From Paraphysomonas bandaiensis (lineage: Eukaryota; Chrysophyceae): a stretch of DNA of 64,000 nt. The stretch covers positions 1 to 64,000 of the forward strand of contig CBFFRP010000439.1 in assembly GCA_965644295.1 (NCBI GenBank), written 5' to 3'. This document shows positions 45,710 through 56,851 of this stretch, piece by piece; within the stretch, counting starts at the first letter, position 1; every line of letters starts with the position of its first letter. The notes below the pieces were generated by a model. The model did no database searches, was not told the DNA's origin, and saw only the letters and a program-made list of their open reading frames with translations. The position numbers and the translations under genes were made by a program.

Positions 45710-46120
45710 TTTGTTTCGACTGAGTGACACGCACCAGGATCATGATATTTGGAAGTACATTTCGCGCTTTATTGCTTAGTTATTATCGATTAACTGAGCA
45801 ATTGTAGTTATCTAGCCACCCTTTGTTGTTGGAAGCACGATGTATAGCATGCAGTGTGATGTGTGAATTGAATCCTGGGTTATCCGTTCATGTATATAGT
45901 TTACTTCAAATTATATGGAAGAATATATGAGCTAATAAATTGTATTGATTACCTAGTCAATTAAAAAATACTTTCTAATGTCACTTTTCTGAGGATTCGC
46001 ATCGAAGCCCGCGTCATTCATTATTATAACTAGTAGAATTTGAGGACAGGAGGTATGGAATAGGTTTATAGTTTATATTTCGTGAGTCACCGATGGTTGC
46101 TTATAGTTTAATGATGCTAT

Positions 46121-46768
46121 TCACCGGTAGTTGAAACTAGAGGTTTTATATACGAGGGACACTGAAAAGTGCTTACAGAAGTGGCAGAATAAGACACTGT
46201 ATCTTGCAGTTGGTGCGTTTCCCAATCGGATGGAATGATCAAACTGCACAAATATAACAGTTATCCGATGTTGAGTTCTGCAATATGATGTGATATATAT
46301 TGTGCAATTGAAGTGAGTTAATAGTGTGCAATAGGTAAAGTCAACATAGGTGTAACGGGTGATTATAGTTACAAAGGAATTAAATTCAGTTACTGATGTG
46401 TGACTATACAAGATATAGAACTGACTGATGAACATATGATAAACAGATGTTGCTAAGAACAGATGTTTCAACATATGTAGTGAAATGTCCAATTCGAACA
46501 TCCGATGCGCAAAAAAAGTACGTACTTCGCACTGGAAGTGCCACGGTGTAATAGTATCTATTGAAAATTTTGTTATTGAAATGTGATCCCAACTTTGTGT
46601 TGCAACAGTTATGGCAGCCTGATTTAGTCTAAAATAAATACATGTTTTTGCACCGGAATCAAGCTTCTGGAACAGTGTGTTGTCGTTCATATTAGAAACG
46701 CATTCTACAAATGACTGAAACAAGTTTTTTATATCAGCATATATGATTAGTTCATCCTGAGCGTACAC
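46121..46768 (-). pseudogene. Decayed partial copy of the 47219-50039 membrane gene
   Basis: A long minus-strand frame exists, but its content is patchwork. About 46500-46560 matches the exon end and intron start at 48125-48170 (shared GTACTTCGCACTGGAAGTGC). About 46200-46250 matches the next exon start at 48045-48090 (shared TTTCCCAATCGGATGG and CAAACTGCACAAAT). Between them lies about 250 bp of unrelated sequence instead of the short intron. It is therefore an exon-intron-exon fragment copied by DNA duplication and since decayed, not a gene. Confidence 0.6.
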
Positions 46769-46784
46769 CTTCTATATTATCGAG

Positions 46785-46880
46785 TAGCAAATGTCTTATT
46801 ATTAGCAACAGGCGTTTAAGAGTCAGAACTAATTTATCATTGCAATTTAACATACTTGTGACTTATTAATTGACAGATGC
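46785..46880. repeat. End fragment of the 510-bp dispersed repeat
   Basis: Contains CTTATTATTAGCAACAGGCG and TTAAGAGTCAG, as at 56108-56145. Only this terminal part is present. Confidence 0.65.
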
Positions 46881-47218
46881 GTTGAATAAAAAATGATAGA
46901 AGAGTAGAATAATAGACCCCTTCTATTATAGCATCAACTTCTTCATGCCATTATCAGCTCGTCTATCATCATTTTTATTCATCCCACCGCTCGTACACTG
47001 ACCGAATTCCGGAACGTATTACTTCCAAAAATCGGTAATAGCTTGCATGGTTGATTAGTTGTACTCTTATATTCCTTAACCATATCTTCATATTATACCA
47101 ACATAGCTACTACTGCATTACGGCAGCGACGAAAATATTATCAAAAGTACAATACAACACATCGCAACAGGTTCAAAAGGTCGCCTTGCTGATGTTGTCG
47201 CTGGCTACAGTATGCCAG

Positions 47219-50039
47219 CTAAAAAGTCTTTATGACAGTCATCATCATGCGAGACCCAATGAGGAGAAAGCTGATGAAAATATAGAACTTTGAAGTCACG
47301 AATAGTGCTGGCATGACAGGTATGCCTAAGATGCAGGGATATGGGTCGTACTTTCGGATTTGACTTGTCATCTCCATCAGTCCCTGTCTACTCGCCTCCA
47401 TAGTACCTCTAGCACTCATAGTTCTCTTCAGTGCTGGCGGCCCCGCTCCTTGAAGTGAGTCGCTCATTATTCTCTGGATCTGGGGAAGCATCGGTTTGCG
47501 TCCTGAACCAGGAGGCTGGGATCTCCCCTTCGGAGAAGTAGGCGCCAAAGGAGTAGAGATAGCGCTTTGAGAATGGACTTTGATACTAAGCGGAGCTTCA
47601 GCACTTGTGCCTTCAGATCCTCCAGCTTCAGTCTCCCTGGCCTGCTGATGTTGCTGCTGTTTCATCTCGGCATCAGCGGCCGCTATAGCAGCCTCCGCTG
47701 CTCCGGCACTACCCGTCCTCCGGATGCCTCGTCCTCCGCGGAGCAGCCCCTCCCGTTCTCCTCGTCTGCCGTCCCGTTCTAGACCAAATAGAGCACCACT
47801 ACTGGCACTGTTGGATAGACGAGATAGAGAGGAAACCAGTTTTAGAGCCCCATTGCTCAGAGTGTGAGTAAGAGATGGTGAGGCAGTGCGATTGCCAGTG
47901 GGCTCCACTCCAAGGGCATCATCAAAGTAGAAGTCATCTGCTTCATCAAATGCAAAATTTTCAAAATCGTCCGTCCCAGACGCAGCACCACCAGTGCCAC
48001 TTGCAGTAGAAGTGGCCGGAACAGGGCTCTTAGTGCCTCCATCCTCCAATTGGTGCATTTCCCAATCGGATGGTGTGGCCAAACTGCACAAATCACGGTT
48101 ACACTTATGAAATATCAGATCTGCATAGTAGTACGTACTTCGCACTGGAAGTGCCACGCCGTAACAGCATCATGCTTTTCTTCTGAAGTCCAACAATATG
48201 CCGCCGCTGCTCCTCGAATGTGGACGTCGCAAGAGTAAAAATCCTGTATATGACAGGGCTCATTACAACATGATCAGCAGTGTGAATGTATGCATCGAAC
48301 CGTATAAGGCAGCAAGTGAGGTACAACGAAGCATATCCACAATAGCTTCCAGGGGGTTCCAACATCGCATCGTAGCCCTCTCTGTATATTTGGGCGGCAA
48401 GCACCATAAATACACTCAAAGTTATCAGGAAGGTTGCAGACACCGCCAGACCGCCTATGTCATAGTCTAAAGCCAGGTCTTCGTTCAAAACGAAATTCCT
48501 GAACCACAACAATGGTACGTGAATGCCGTAAATGCTGTTAGGTCATATTATATACCGGCAGTTCCACCACGAATCCATCTTCTGCTCATTCAAATCTTCT
48601 ACCAGATCCGTCAAGCAGGCCACCCTTTCATAGTTGCGCCGGTAGAGCGTGATGAGCCGTCCGAAGAATCCCACATGTAGTATAAGCGTGCTGAGTAATA
48701 TAATAAGGAGGTTAAGTAGGATTAAAAGGCTATAAGTGTAAGAAGCCGGCAATTTCTCCCAGTTGTGCCTGTAGTAATACATAACTAGTTAATGTATTCT
48801 ATAATAAAGGGTGGATGATCTAACCAGCCAAGAAGTATGAAGGAGAGAGCGGCAATAACACCAAAAAATACCCACGGAACATTCCCTGTGATATACATGA
48901 ATATAGTGACTAACACACCACAGCATGTGTATCTCTTTACCTTCAGGCCTCACTGGGGAGGCCGGCGGGCCCCACTTCTGTATAATTCCTTCCCTGAGGT
49001 GGTACGCAAGCAGATCTTCACTTTTCAGCCAGTCCTCAGCCGCCTTGCGATCCACAAGCTCCTCCTTTGCAACTCTCCACGCCATGCATACCGCCATTAC
49101 AAGTACCACAGAGAAGAAAGAAAAAAATGACGTTTGCGCCATTGTGTATATGCTTAATAGTTCCTACCAACGTAGTATGAGTAAGAAAGAAACAAAATTA
49201 TGCTTTCACGCCTACCTCTCCATTTTCATACCCACAACCAGCCTTTACTGTATCTGCAGGGTGCTGTCGTGGGATGCTGGCGGACCTACAGAAATAGTAA
49301 CACCCTGTGATTAGATACCTATAAGTGCATAAGCACCCACCATGACGCGAGACAAGTGCCACAACTGCTAAAGCAGAGTGGAGCTCCGCCAAGTCTATGT
49401 CCAGTCACCGAGAGAGAAAGGACCACCAACAAGAACGACGCAGAGAAAATAGGAAGTACTCTAGCAATATGGTCAGGTCATTCGAACATATGCAAGACTT
49501 CATGTAATACTCGGTACCACAATAATCAAACACATTACATACTTTGGAGAGAAAAACTCTTCTATGGACGCCTGGAAAGTAAGGCGAAATCTCCTGAAGC
49601 CAGGAACAACTCGATTCGCCTGTCTGGTGCCTATGATGAAGAGTATGTTGTAAAATATCCAAACAGCGATGGGGAGTATGGAGTAAGTGCGTTCCCCTGT
49701 GTATAAGAAGGGAGTGACGGAGCAGACGAGGACCAGAAGGTGCCAAAACAAATCCCACTGAAAGGTGAACTTATGAACACGTAGAGCGAAGTTCTGAATG
49801 ACAGAGTTGTTGAAGCACACGTTCCATGCTTGGCTGAGGATGGTGTCCTGCTGCACGCTGGTGACAGTGCCATCATACGACAAGCTGCGGGCTCTGCTTC
49901 TCGCCTACCACACCACTCATAACAACACACACCTGCAGACACACCCGCCACTGCATATACATACATACATACATACAATACCACAACACATACATAACAT
50001 ACGCACCTTACGGTTCCGAACGACACCACTCAAGAGCAT
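47219..50039 (-). CDS. Multi-pass membrane protein of unknown family, 742 residues
   Basis: Ten exons join in frame (50039-50007, 49904-49543, 49460-49337, 49304-49249, 49152-48941, 48885-48825, 48768-48556, 48498-48301, 48243-48139 and 48083-47219; 2229 bases). About nine or ten hydrophobic helices are visible, among them WDLFWHLLVLVCSVTPFLY (about residue 65), SLLILLNLLIILLSTLILHV (about 325) and GGLAVSATFLITLSVFMVLA (about 400). A long Ser/Gly/Ala-rich, acidic segment (about 460-680) follows, and a last hydrophobic stretch ends the protein. The arrangement suggests a channel, transporter or lipid-handling protein, but no family motif is recognised. One intron is 32 bp. Exon choice near 49150-49340 was made by frame and is the least certain part. 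It is head to head with the exchanger gene (494 bp). Confidence 0.75.
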
Positions 50040-50279
50040 ATTACAGATACTGGGATGTATATTTCATAGCAGAGCTACGGGCTGAGTGGGCTGCGCTGCT
50101 GTTTCTAAGCTGGTTAAGCTGCCTGCTACTGCAGAGCTGGAGATACATACACATACATACATATACATACATATACATACATACATACATGCGTATACTC
50201 CGCTGTACTACACCTTCTGCTGGTTGATTGTACACTGGAAGCTGCTGACGGTGTAGTGGATACACAGAGATGTCAGAAT

Positions 50280-50360
50280 ATCGTATACTAGTATACGTAC
50301 TTCCGTATACTATGCACAAGTGAATAGTGTATATATACGGTACTCCTACCGTATACTGCT
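50280..50360. promoter_or_regulatory. Putative shared promoter with GTATAC palindromes
   Basis: The spacer between 50039 and 50534 contains CGTATACTAGTATACGTAC (about 50282-50300), CCGTATACTATG, and the pair ATACGGTACTCCTACCGTAT (about 50335-50355), which forms an inverted repeat. Confidence 0.4.
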
Positions 50361-50533
50361 GCTATATCAATCGTATCCCGCATGTAACATGCACAGCAGT
50401 ATGAGCGCTGTATGCACCAACTGCTCCTGGTGCTCCTGTACGGATACATGCATATAAATATCACACATACACACACACACAAGCACGATCAATATATAGA
50501 CCCATCCATCCACCTGTCTCCATATCTGATCTG

Positions 50534-52819
50534 ATGTCGGTCTCTATGCCCCTTCGGCGTAATTCGTTGTTGTGTGTGTTGTATGTGTGTGTGTTTTCAT
50601 GTCTGCATATATATGCACAGGGAGATGACGGGGGAGCCTGTAATAAAGACGAGGACGATGAGATTGAGGAGTGGATCTCATACGGGGGGTTTCTTATCTT
50701 CTTCCTCATTGCAGGAGTGTCCTTCTGGGGTCTCGCTGTTGTGTGTGAGGACTTCTTTGTGCCTGCTCTCAATCTTTTGTGTGATGATCTCAGTCTACCT
50801 GATGATGTTGCGGGGGCGACTATTATGGCTGCTGGGAACTCTTCTCCTGAGCTATTTGCATGCTTTGTATCGTTATTTATAACCAAGACTGCTCTTGGTG
50901 CTGGTACAGCTATCGGATCGGCGATATTCAACCATCTCTGTATATGTGCTGGATCGATACTTTACGCACAAGACGGCACACTCACGCTTAACTGGAAAAT
51001 CTTAGCGCGCGAATGCTTATTCTACTTCGCTTCACTTATGATTCTCGTGTGGGCACTCAAGGGTAACCTGGCAGGCGCATTTAAACATGCGATGGACCAC
51101 GTGGGAGGCACCCCGTCAGACACCTGTCTTGATGTCCACTGGTACCAGGCCTTTACTCTTGTTATCGGATACGTGCTCTATGCACTCACGTGCTCCTACT
51201 ACTCCTCGATTATTTCATTTCTGTTTCCAGAGGAGCCAAGCGAAAAGGATGCGGATGAGGACAAAAGTAAAACTGTAGAAGAGCGAAGAAGTACTGTCAT
51301 AAGGAAGACAACCTCGGGTGATATATCCCAGACAACTGCATTACATATGGTAGACGCCACAGCAGATGCCATTGACATTGGTAAATGCGGTACAGCTATT
51401 CCCCTGGAGACATATGAGGAACCTGTTCCCTTGCACCCTGGCCTTTCATTTTCTAGCCAGGCGTCATTTTCGCGAGGCACTATTGGTAACACAATTGGAT
51501 ACGTACACACTTTAGCCAAACCGTCAGTCATTTCCCCCCCAAAAGATCAAAGTCAACAACACCCCTCTCATGTAGATGATGATGGTGTATTGTTGGTACC
51601 TGTAAACACTAACACAACAGGAAACCCCTTGCAACAACAAAAGGGTAACGGTATCCCCAATACCTCATCGCTACAGCACACCGAGGCCCTTCGTCTGGCT
51701 CAGATAGCTGCAAGCAGGGTCGGAGAAGCGGATGACGACTTAGAGTCATCGGGTTCTAGGGCATCTTACAGCCCAGATGTAGTCCCGAAGGATGCGACTT
51801 ACAAGTGCTGGATGTACAAGCGTAGTAAGTTTTACTCCCGTTTGCGCGTACTGTCGTCACAGAAGTGGCAGCTGCGCTACTTCGTGCTGGACAGTGACGG
51901 GCTCCGATATAGTCGAGACATTGCCGAAACAACCGGTGGCGTGCAAATTAAAACTGTAAACATATTTGAGGCCACAGATGTGTATGCCACTGACTTGGAT
52001 CTGTTCGAATTTGTTATAGCTACCAAGAAAACCAAGTACACTTTTCGGTGCCCAAACGAAACTGACTTCATGGGGATGTTTTCCGTTCTTGCGAAAGATA
52101 TTGCTAACTACAGGAGTATGGGAGAAGACGAGAGGGCAGCTCTGGCAAAGGAAGCTGACGAGAAACTAAGGGCTATGGGTAATGAAGCACTTCATGAGGG
52201 TGCTGAGCACCACCTCCTATCAACACCTCCTGATACTGTTGGGCGACTGATTCATTATTTTCTGTTGCCTATCAAAGTGATGTTTTTCTACACTATACCC
52301 GATATTTCACCGGGGGTTGAAGGAGCGACGCCAGAAGACGATGTGAAGCCTGTCTACAAGGTGACGGTGTTCATGTGTGTTGTTTGGTTGGCTATTTTAT
52401 CGTATGCCATGAACTTTGCCTTGGAGGAGCTGGGTGCCTTCTTCGGTATATCATCTTCTGTGCTGGGTCTAACTTTCGGAGCTGCTGGTACTTCTTTCCC
52501 TAACCTATTGTCATCGATGATAGTGGCTAGACAAGGACTAGGTAACATGGCTGTTTCTAACGCTTTTGGATCGAATGTATTCTGCATATTTTTTGGGCTA
52601 GGCTTCCCATGGTTTATTTTCATTCTCAGCCAAGGAGGAGACCCATACGATGGACTTAAAGATGAAGGGATTGTATTCTCTGTCGTTATACTCTTGGTGG
52701 TGCTGATGGCTTTTCTGTTGCTTTTAGGACTATATAAGTTCACTATGCACTACTGGATGGGTATCACATTCCTGTCACTGTACGGGGTCTATTTAATATT
52801 CGCAATAGCACTTGGATAA
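50534..52819 (+). CDS. NCKX-type Na+/Ca2+ exchanger with a PH domain in the cytosolic loop, 761 residues
   Basis: A single long exon. A signal peptide (LCVLYVCVFSCLHIYAQG) is followed by the first helix cluster with the alpha-1 repeat (ATIMAAGNSSPELFACFVSL, about residues 95-130) typical of K+-dependent Na+/Ca2+ exchangers. The cytosolic loop (about 235-590) contains a PH domain at about 420-535 (YKCWMYKRSKF, QLRYFVLDSDGLRY, then a final helix). The second cluster has the alpha-2 repeat (LGLTFGAAGTSFPNLLSS then SNAFGSNVFCIFFG, about 645-690). The acidic residue in alpha-1 is kept (SSPE), but the two acids of alpha-2 known from NCKX2, GTSxPD and GSNVFD, are Asn and Cys here. It exports Ca2+ across the plasma or an internal membrane; ion coupling may differ from NCKX2. 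Unlike its neighbours it has no intron. Confidence 0.92.
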   Translation: MSVSMPLRRNSLLCVLYVCVFSCLHIYAQGDDGGACNKDEDDEIEEWISYGGFLIFFLIAGVSFWGLAVVCEDFFVPALNLLCDDLSLPDDVAGATIMAAGNSSPELFACFVSLFITKTALGAGTAIGSAIFNHLCICAGSILYAQDGTLTLNWKILARECLFYFASLMILVWALKGNLAGAFKHAMDHVGGTPSDTCLDVHWYQAFTLVIGYVLYALTCSYYSSIISFLFPEEPSEKDADEDKSKTVEERRSTVIRKTTSGDISQTTALHMVDATADAIDIGKCGTAIPLETYEEPVPLHPGLSFSSQASFSRGTIGNTIGYVHTLAKPSVISPPKDQSQQHPSHVDDDGVLLVPVNTNTTGNPLQQQKGNGIPNTSSLQHTEALRLAQIAASRVGEADDDLESSGSRASYSPDVVPKDATYKCWMYKRSKFYSRLRVLSSQKWQLRYFVLDSDGLRYSRDIAETTGGVQIKTVNIFEATDVYATDLDLFEFVIATKKTKYTFRCPNETDFMGMFSVLAKDIANYRSMGEDERAALAKEADEKLRAMGNEALHEGAEHHLLSTPPDTVGRLIHYFLLPIKVMFFYTIPDISPGVEGATPEDDVKPVYKVTVFMCVVWLAILSYAMNFALEELGAFFGISSSVLGLTFGAAGTSFPNLLSSMIVARQGLGNMAVSNAFGSNVFCIFFGLGFPWFIFILSQGGDPYDGLKDEGIVFSVVILLVVLMAFLLLLGLYKFTMHYWMGITFLSLYGVYLIFAIALG

Positions 52820-53210
52820 TGTTACAACAGTTTCGCTTTCTATAAAGGCATTTGCACGAGTTCTACACATTTTGTTCACAGTCGAGGGATTTTAATTCGT
52901 GGAGAAGAAGTAGTGTCGTGATATCCTATCTTTACTTGTTTGCATTCTTGTGCCGAGTAGTTGCTTTAGATATTGACAACTGAGCCTATACCCGTAATAA
53001 TCAGTGTAGGTTGTTCATGCAACCTCTTTTATGTAGTATTGAATAACAAAACTGCACCGAATCGATTTTTAATACAACCTAGCCGAAACGATTGAATCAT
53101 GAGGCACACCATTAATTATTGAGTGAGTTCAACATACCCTGATTGAAACCTTCCTTCCAAATACATACTTATAAAAGCAATCTGGTTCAGTTGATTTACC
53201 TACTCCTTGA
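52820..53210. other. Spacer downstream of the exchanger gene
   Basis: AT-rich sequence with no gene or repeat that I can support. Confidence 0.4.
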
Positions 53211-53330
53211 CGGCGCTGCGTAACAATTAATTGCAACCTTCCAGCGAGCAATTAAATTGCAATTACTACGTATATTCCATACAATTTAATTGCAATTAAC
53301 TGCTATTCAATTAATAATTACGCAGCCCTG
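53211..53330. mobile_element. hAT-type MITE, 120 bp
   Basis: It is flanked by an 8-bp direct repeat CTCCTTGA (53203-53210 and 53331-53338). The left end CGGCGCTGCGTAACAATTAA and the reverse complement of the right end CAGGGCTGCGTAATTATTAA are clearly inverted repeats. An 8-bp target duplication and ends close to CAGGGCTGCGTAA are typical of hAT elements. It is almost all ends and can fold on itself; no coding capacity. Confidence 0.85.
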
Positions 53331-53959
53331 CTCCTTGAGCACTTGTCCTTCTTGTAACTATTATAAAACACAATATGTTATATCTGTAACTGATAACTGA
53401 TATTATAACCTTCTCAAAGTAATAAATTATTCAACCTTGTCAATATCTGTTATTAACCATAAATTGTGGAAAATAACTACACATTACAGAATACGGAATA
53501 GGTAAAGATAAAGTAAAACTAACTCAGCATAGATCGTTCGTTTGTTCAGCAATTTCAGTGTTTGAGAGTAGAATGGAGAAATATATCAACATGGGCAGAA
53601 GCCTTGCGTTCCAATGAAGAACTAGTGACCTTGAAACTTATCAGAGTATCTGAACAGATTAAAACATAGAAAGTAAATAGCTTATAGTAGAACCATGACC
53701 ACAGCGGACGAAATATAGTAATTATTTATTTATTACTTCAGCAGATGTATTTCAGTTTAATATTTAGAAGAATAGTACAGTTTCTTCTTAATGAGAGTAC
53801 TCAATTTAAATAATAAGTCTAATAAGCACTATCGCTATCGCTATCTTTATACTGCAAAGAACTTGTGCGTCCCTCGAGCACTGAGATGAAGCTACTCTTG
53901 CTATCAATCACACAAAGCAGACGGAGTGAGCTAGCAGAATGTTAATATACTTGACATCC

Positions 53960-54215
53960 ACTGGCTATTAAGTGGTTAAGTCCTTACGGTTTTCTCCTCC
54001 CAGATGCCTTACTTCAGCAGGCAGCCCCCAACCCGCATAGCCTCGTCGAGCAGGCCTATTCGCAGGTGCCTGTTCACTCGTCAAGTCAAACCAGATGTCT
54101 ACACAAGTGGCACTTTGACTTGAAGTCCTTGCGCCACACAAGCATTTACTGGAAGTAGGTAGAACAACACCAACAGGTGCAAGTCCTTCTGACAGGGGGG
54201 TTGTTCGTATCGGCA
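53960..54215 (-). repeat. Diverged copy of the 510-bp dispersed repeat
   Basis: Shares AGCAGAATGTTAATATACTT, GACATC, TCTACACAAGTGGCACTT and CCACACAAGCATT with the copy at 56270-56440, but with many differences. It is an old copy. Confidence 0.65.
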
Positions 54216-54409
54216 GTCATCATATTGTTTCGGAAATAAATTGAAGCAAATATCTTCCACATTACTGATATAGAACTACGGCTGGAATACAGATAAATTT
54301 TGTCTCAAAAATAGGCTTTTTGAACAAATATATATACAAATAGCTGTATACACACTGCACTACACTGCACTACAAGTACCTGTACGTATACATATATATA
54401 TAGTAGAGC

Positions 54410-54505
54410 ACTGTATTCGAAAGGTATACCACGGTATACTCGAGGAAATATACAGCACTGCTGGATATCTTGTTGGTCTTATACCAGTATACGGCGGTAT
54501 AAAGA
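54410..54505. promoter_or_regulatory. Putative promoter with GTATAC/CGGTATA motifs
   Basis: Upstream of the E2 gene: GGTATACCACGGTATACTCG at 54423-54442 and CCAGTATACGGCGGTATAAA at 54484-54503, both related to the motif in the divergent spacers. Confidence 0.35.
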
Positions 54506-54724
54506 CCAAGGATACACTATAGGCAGTGTGCTGCTGTGTATGTATGTATATGGGACTGTACTACACTGCACATATATACACAGTAGGTACATGTAGGTAT
54601 GTATGTATAGACTGCAGTCACTGCCAGCAACTCACTCCCCGCATATCTATCTGCTGACAGCCACGTAGAGATATAGACACACATTCTTGTGAGGGAAGTC
54701 AAATCAGTGATAGCCCCTGTTACC

Positions 54725-55585
<861 letters not shown>

Positions 55586-56099
55586 GGAGCTGTACTGTCT
55601 AGAAACAGGAGGTTGTTGCTGATCATTTGTGCTTGCCGGTATCGATGAACGCAGTATACTGCTGTGATTAGGTGCTTGTAATGATTACTTTTACCTGCAT
55701 ATCTCCTGAATCAAAATTTTTACTCTCAGTGGTGTACAAATGTAGGGTGACATTTAAGCTATTTAATTATACTACGCAGCCACGCTTTGGAATTGCAGTT
55801 GCACACAACAGCACTATTTTTGCCTGATCCTGTATTTTTATGACAATACTATAGAAATTTACGATAGTGGATGTTACTGTATCGGTGATAGCTGCAATAT
55901 ACTCTAGACTCTAGAAAATATATTTACATGCAATATCCTAACAATTTCCCCTTCAGTTAGTAAGTAGAAGTAGGCATTATATCAGGTATAATGTATAATC
56001 TGTTTTTCCTTCTCTCGAAAGTGCAGATCAACTATTTCAAGATCCTCCACCACAGGTTGTACTGCATCAAAGATAGAACTGATGCAGATGCCGTTCGCC
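55586..56099. other. Spacer downstream of the E2 gene
   Basis: AT-rich sequence with no gene or repeat that I can support. Confidence 0.4.
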
Positions 56100-56552
56100 G
56101 TTCCAGTAGTGAATGTCTTATTATATTATTATTAGCAATAGGCGCTTAAGAGTCAGTGCTTAACTCTGATGTCCTACTATTTAACGCTACGGAAGCTGCT
56201 TATGCGTGATCAAAGGTGCAACCACTTTCGCTCTATTACTCAAAGCAAACCCAGTGAGCAAGCAGAATGTTGATATACCTGACATCTGCTGACTTCAGGT
56301 TTTTTGAGTCCTTAAGGTGGACTTCTCGGTGGGCCCACTTCCGGATGCCTGTTTATTAGCCATTCGTCAGGGCTCAAAGAAGTCTACACAAGTGACACTT
56401 ATTAGTGTCCCTTGTACCACACAAGCATTCGGCTATGAGTGGGCAGAACAATATCTGCTGTACATCTGTACGTTAGTTTCCCAGAGATAATCTCTCCGGT
56501 ACTTATCCCCCAGAACACCACGAAAAAATGCGAGTCCAACTTTGTTGAGGGT
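56100..56552 (-). repeat. 510-bp dispersed repeat, near-complete copy
   Basis: Begins near GTCTTATTATATTATTATTA and ends GTCCAACTTTGTTGAGGG, in reverse orientation to the copy at 21135-21644. Its middle part (about 56250-56330) shows the uninterrupted sequence at the place where the copia element entered the copy at 34748/39928. Confidence 0.85.
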
Positions 56553-56851
56553 AAAGAAGCTCTAAGTCTTGAATTTATGCTGTCCTTTATTCTGCGTTAA
56601 ATTCAGCTTTTAATTCTTGCTTACTAATAAGCAAAACCCAACAAACAATAGTATCTTGAGCAACCACAAAATACAGAAAATGTATACTCAACACAGAAAA
56701 AAGGTTAGATTGAAAAATTTATTGTTGTTACAATTGATTTCAAAAATAAATGATACGGGTAAAGATAATAAAAATAATGCAGTGTCATGAACATCGGCCT
56801 GGATAGCTTAATATTCATTAACTTTGAAAACAACTACGCCCTCCAGCTTCA

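Noticed and set aside
46121-46768. A 215-residue gene
   Set aside because: Its content is patchwork copied from two exons of the neighbouring gene and unrelated AT-rich sequence.
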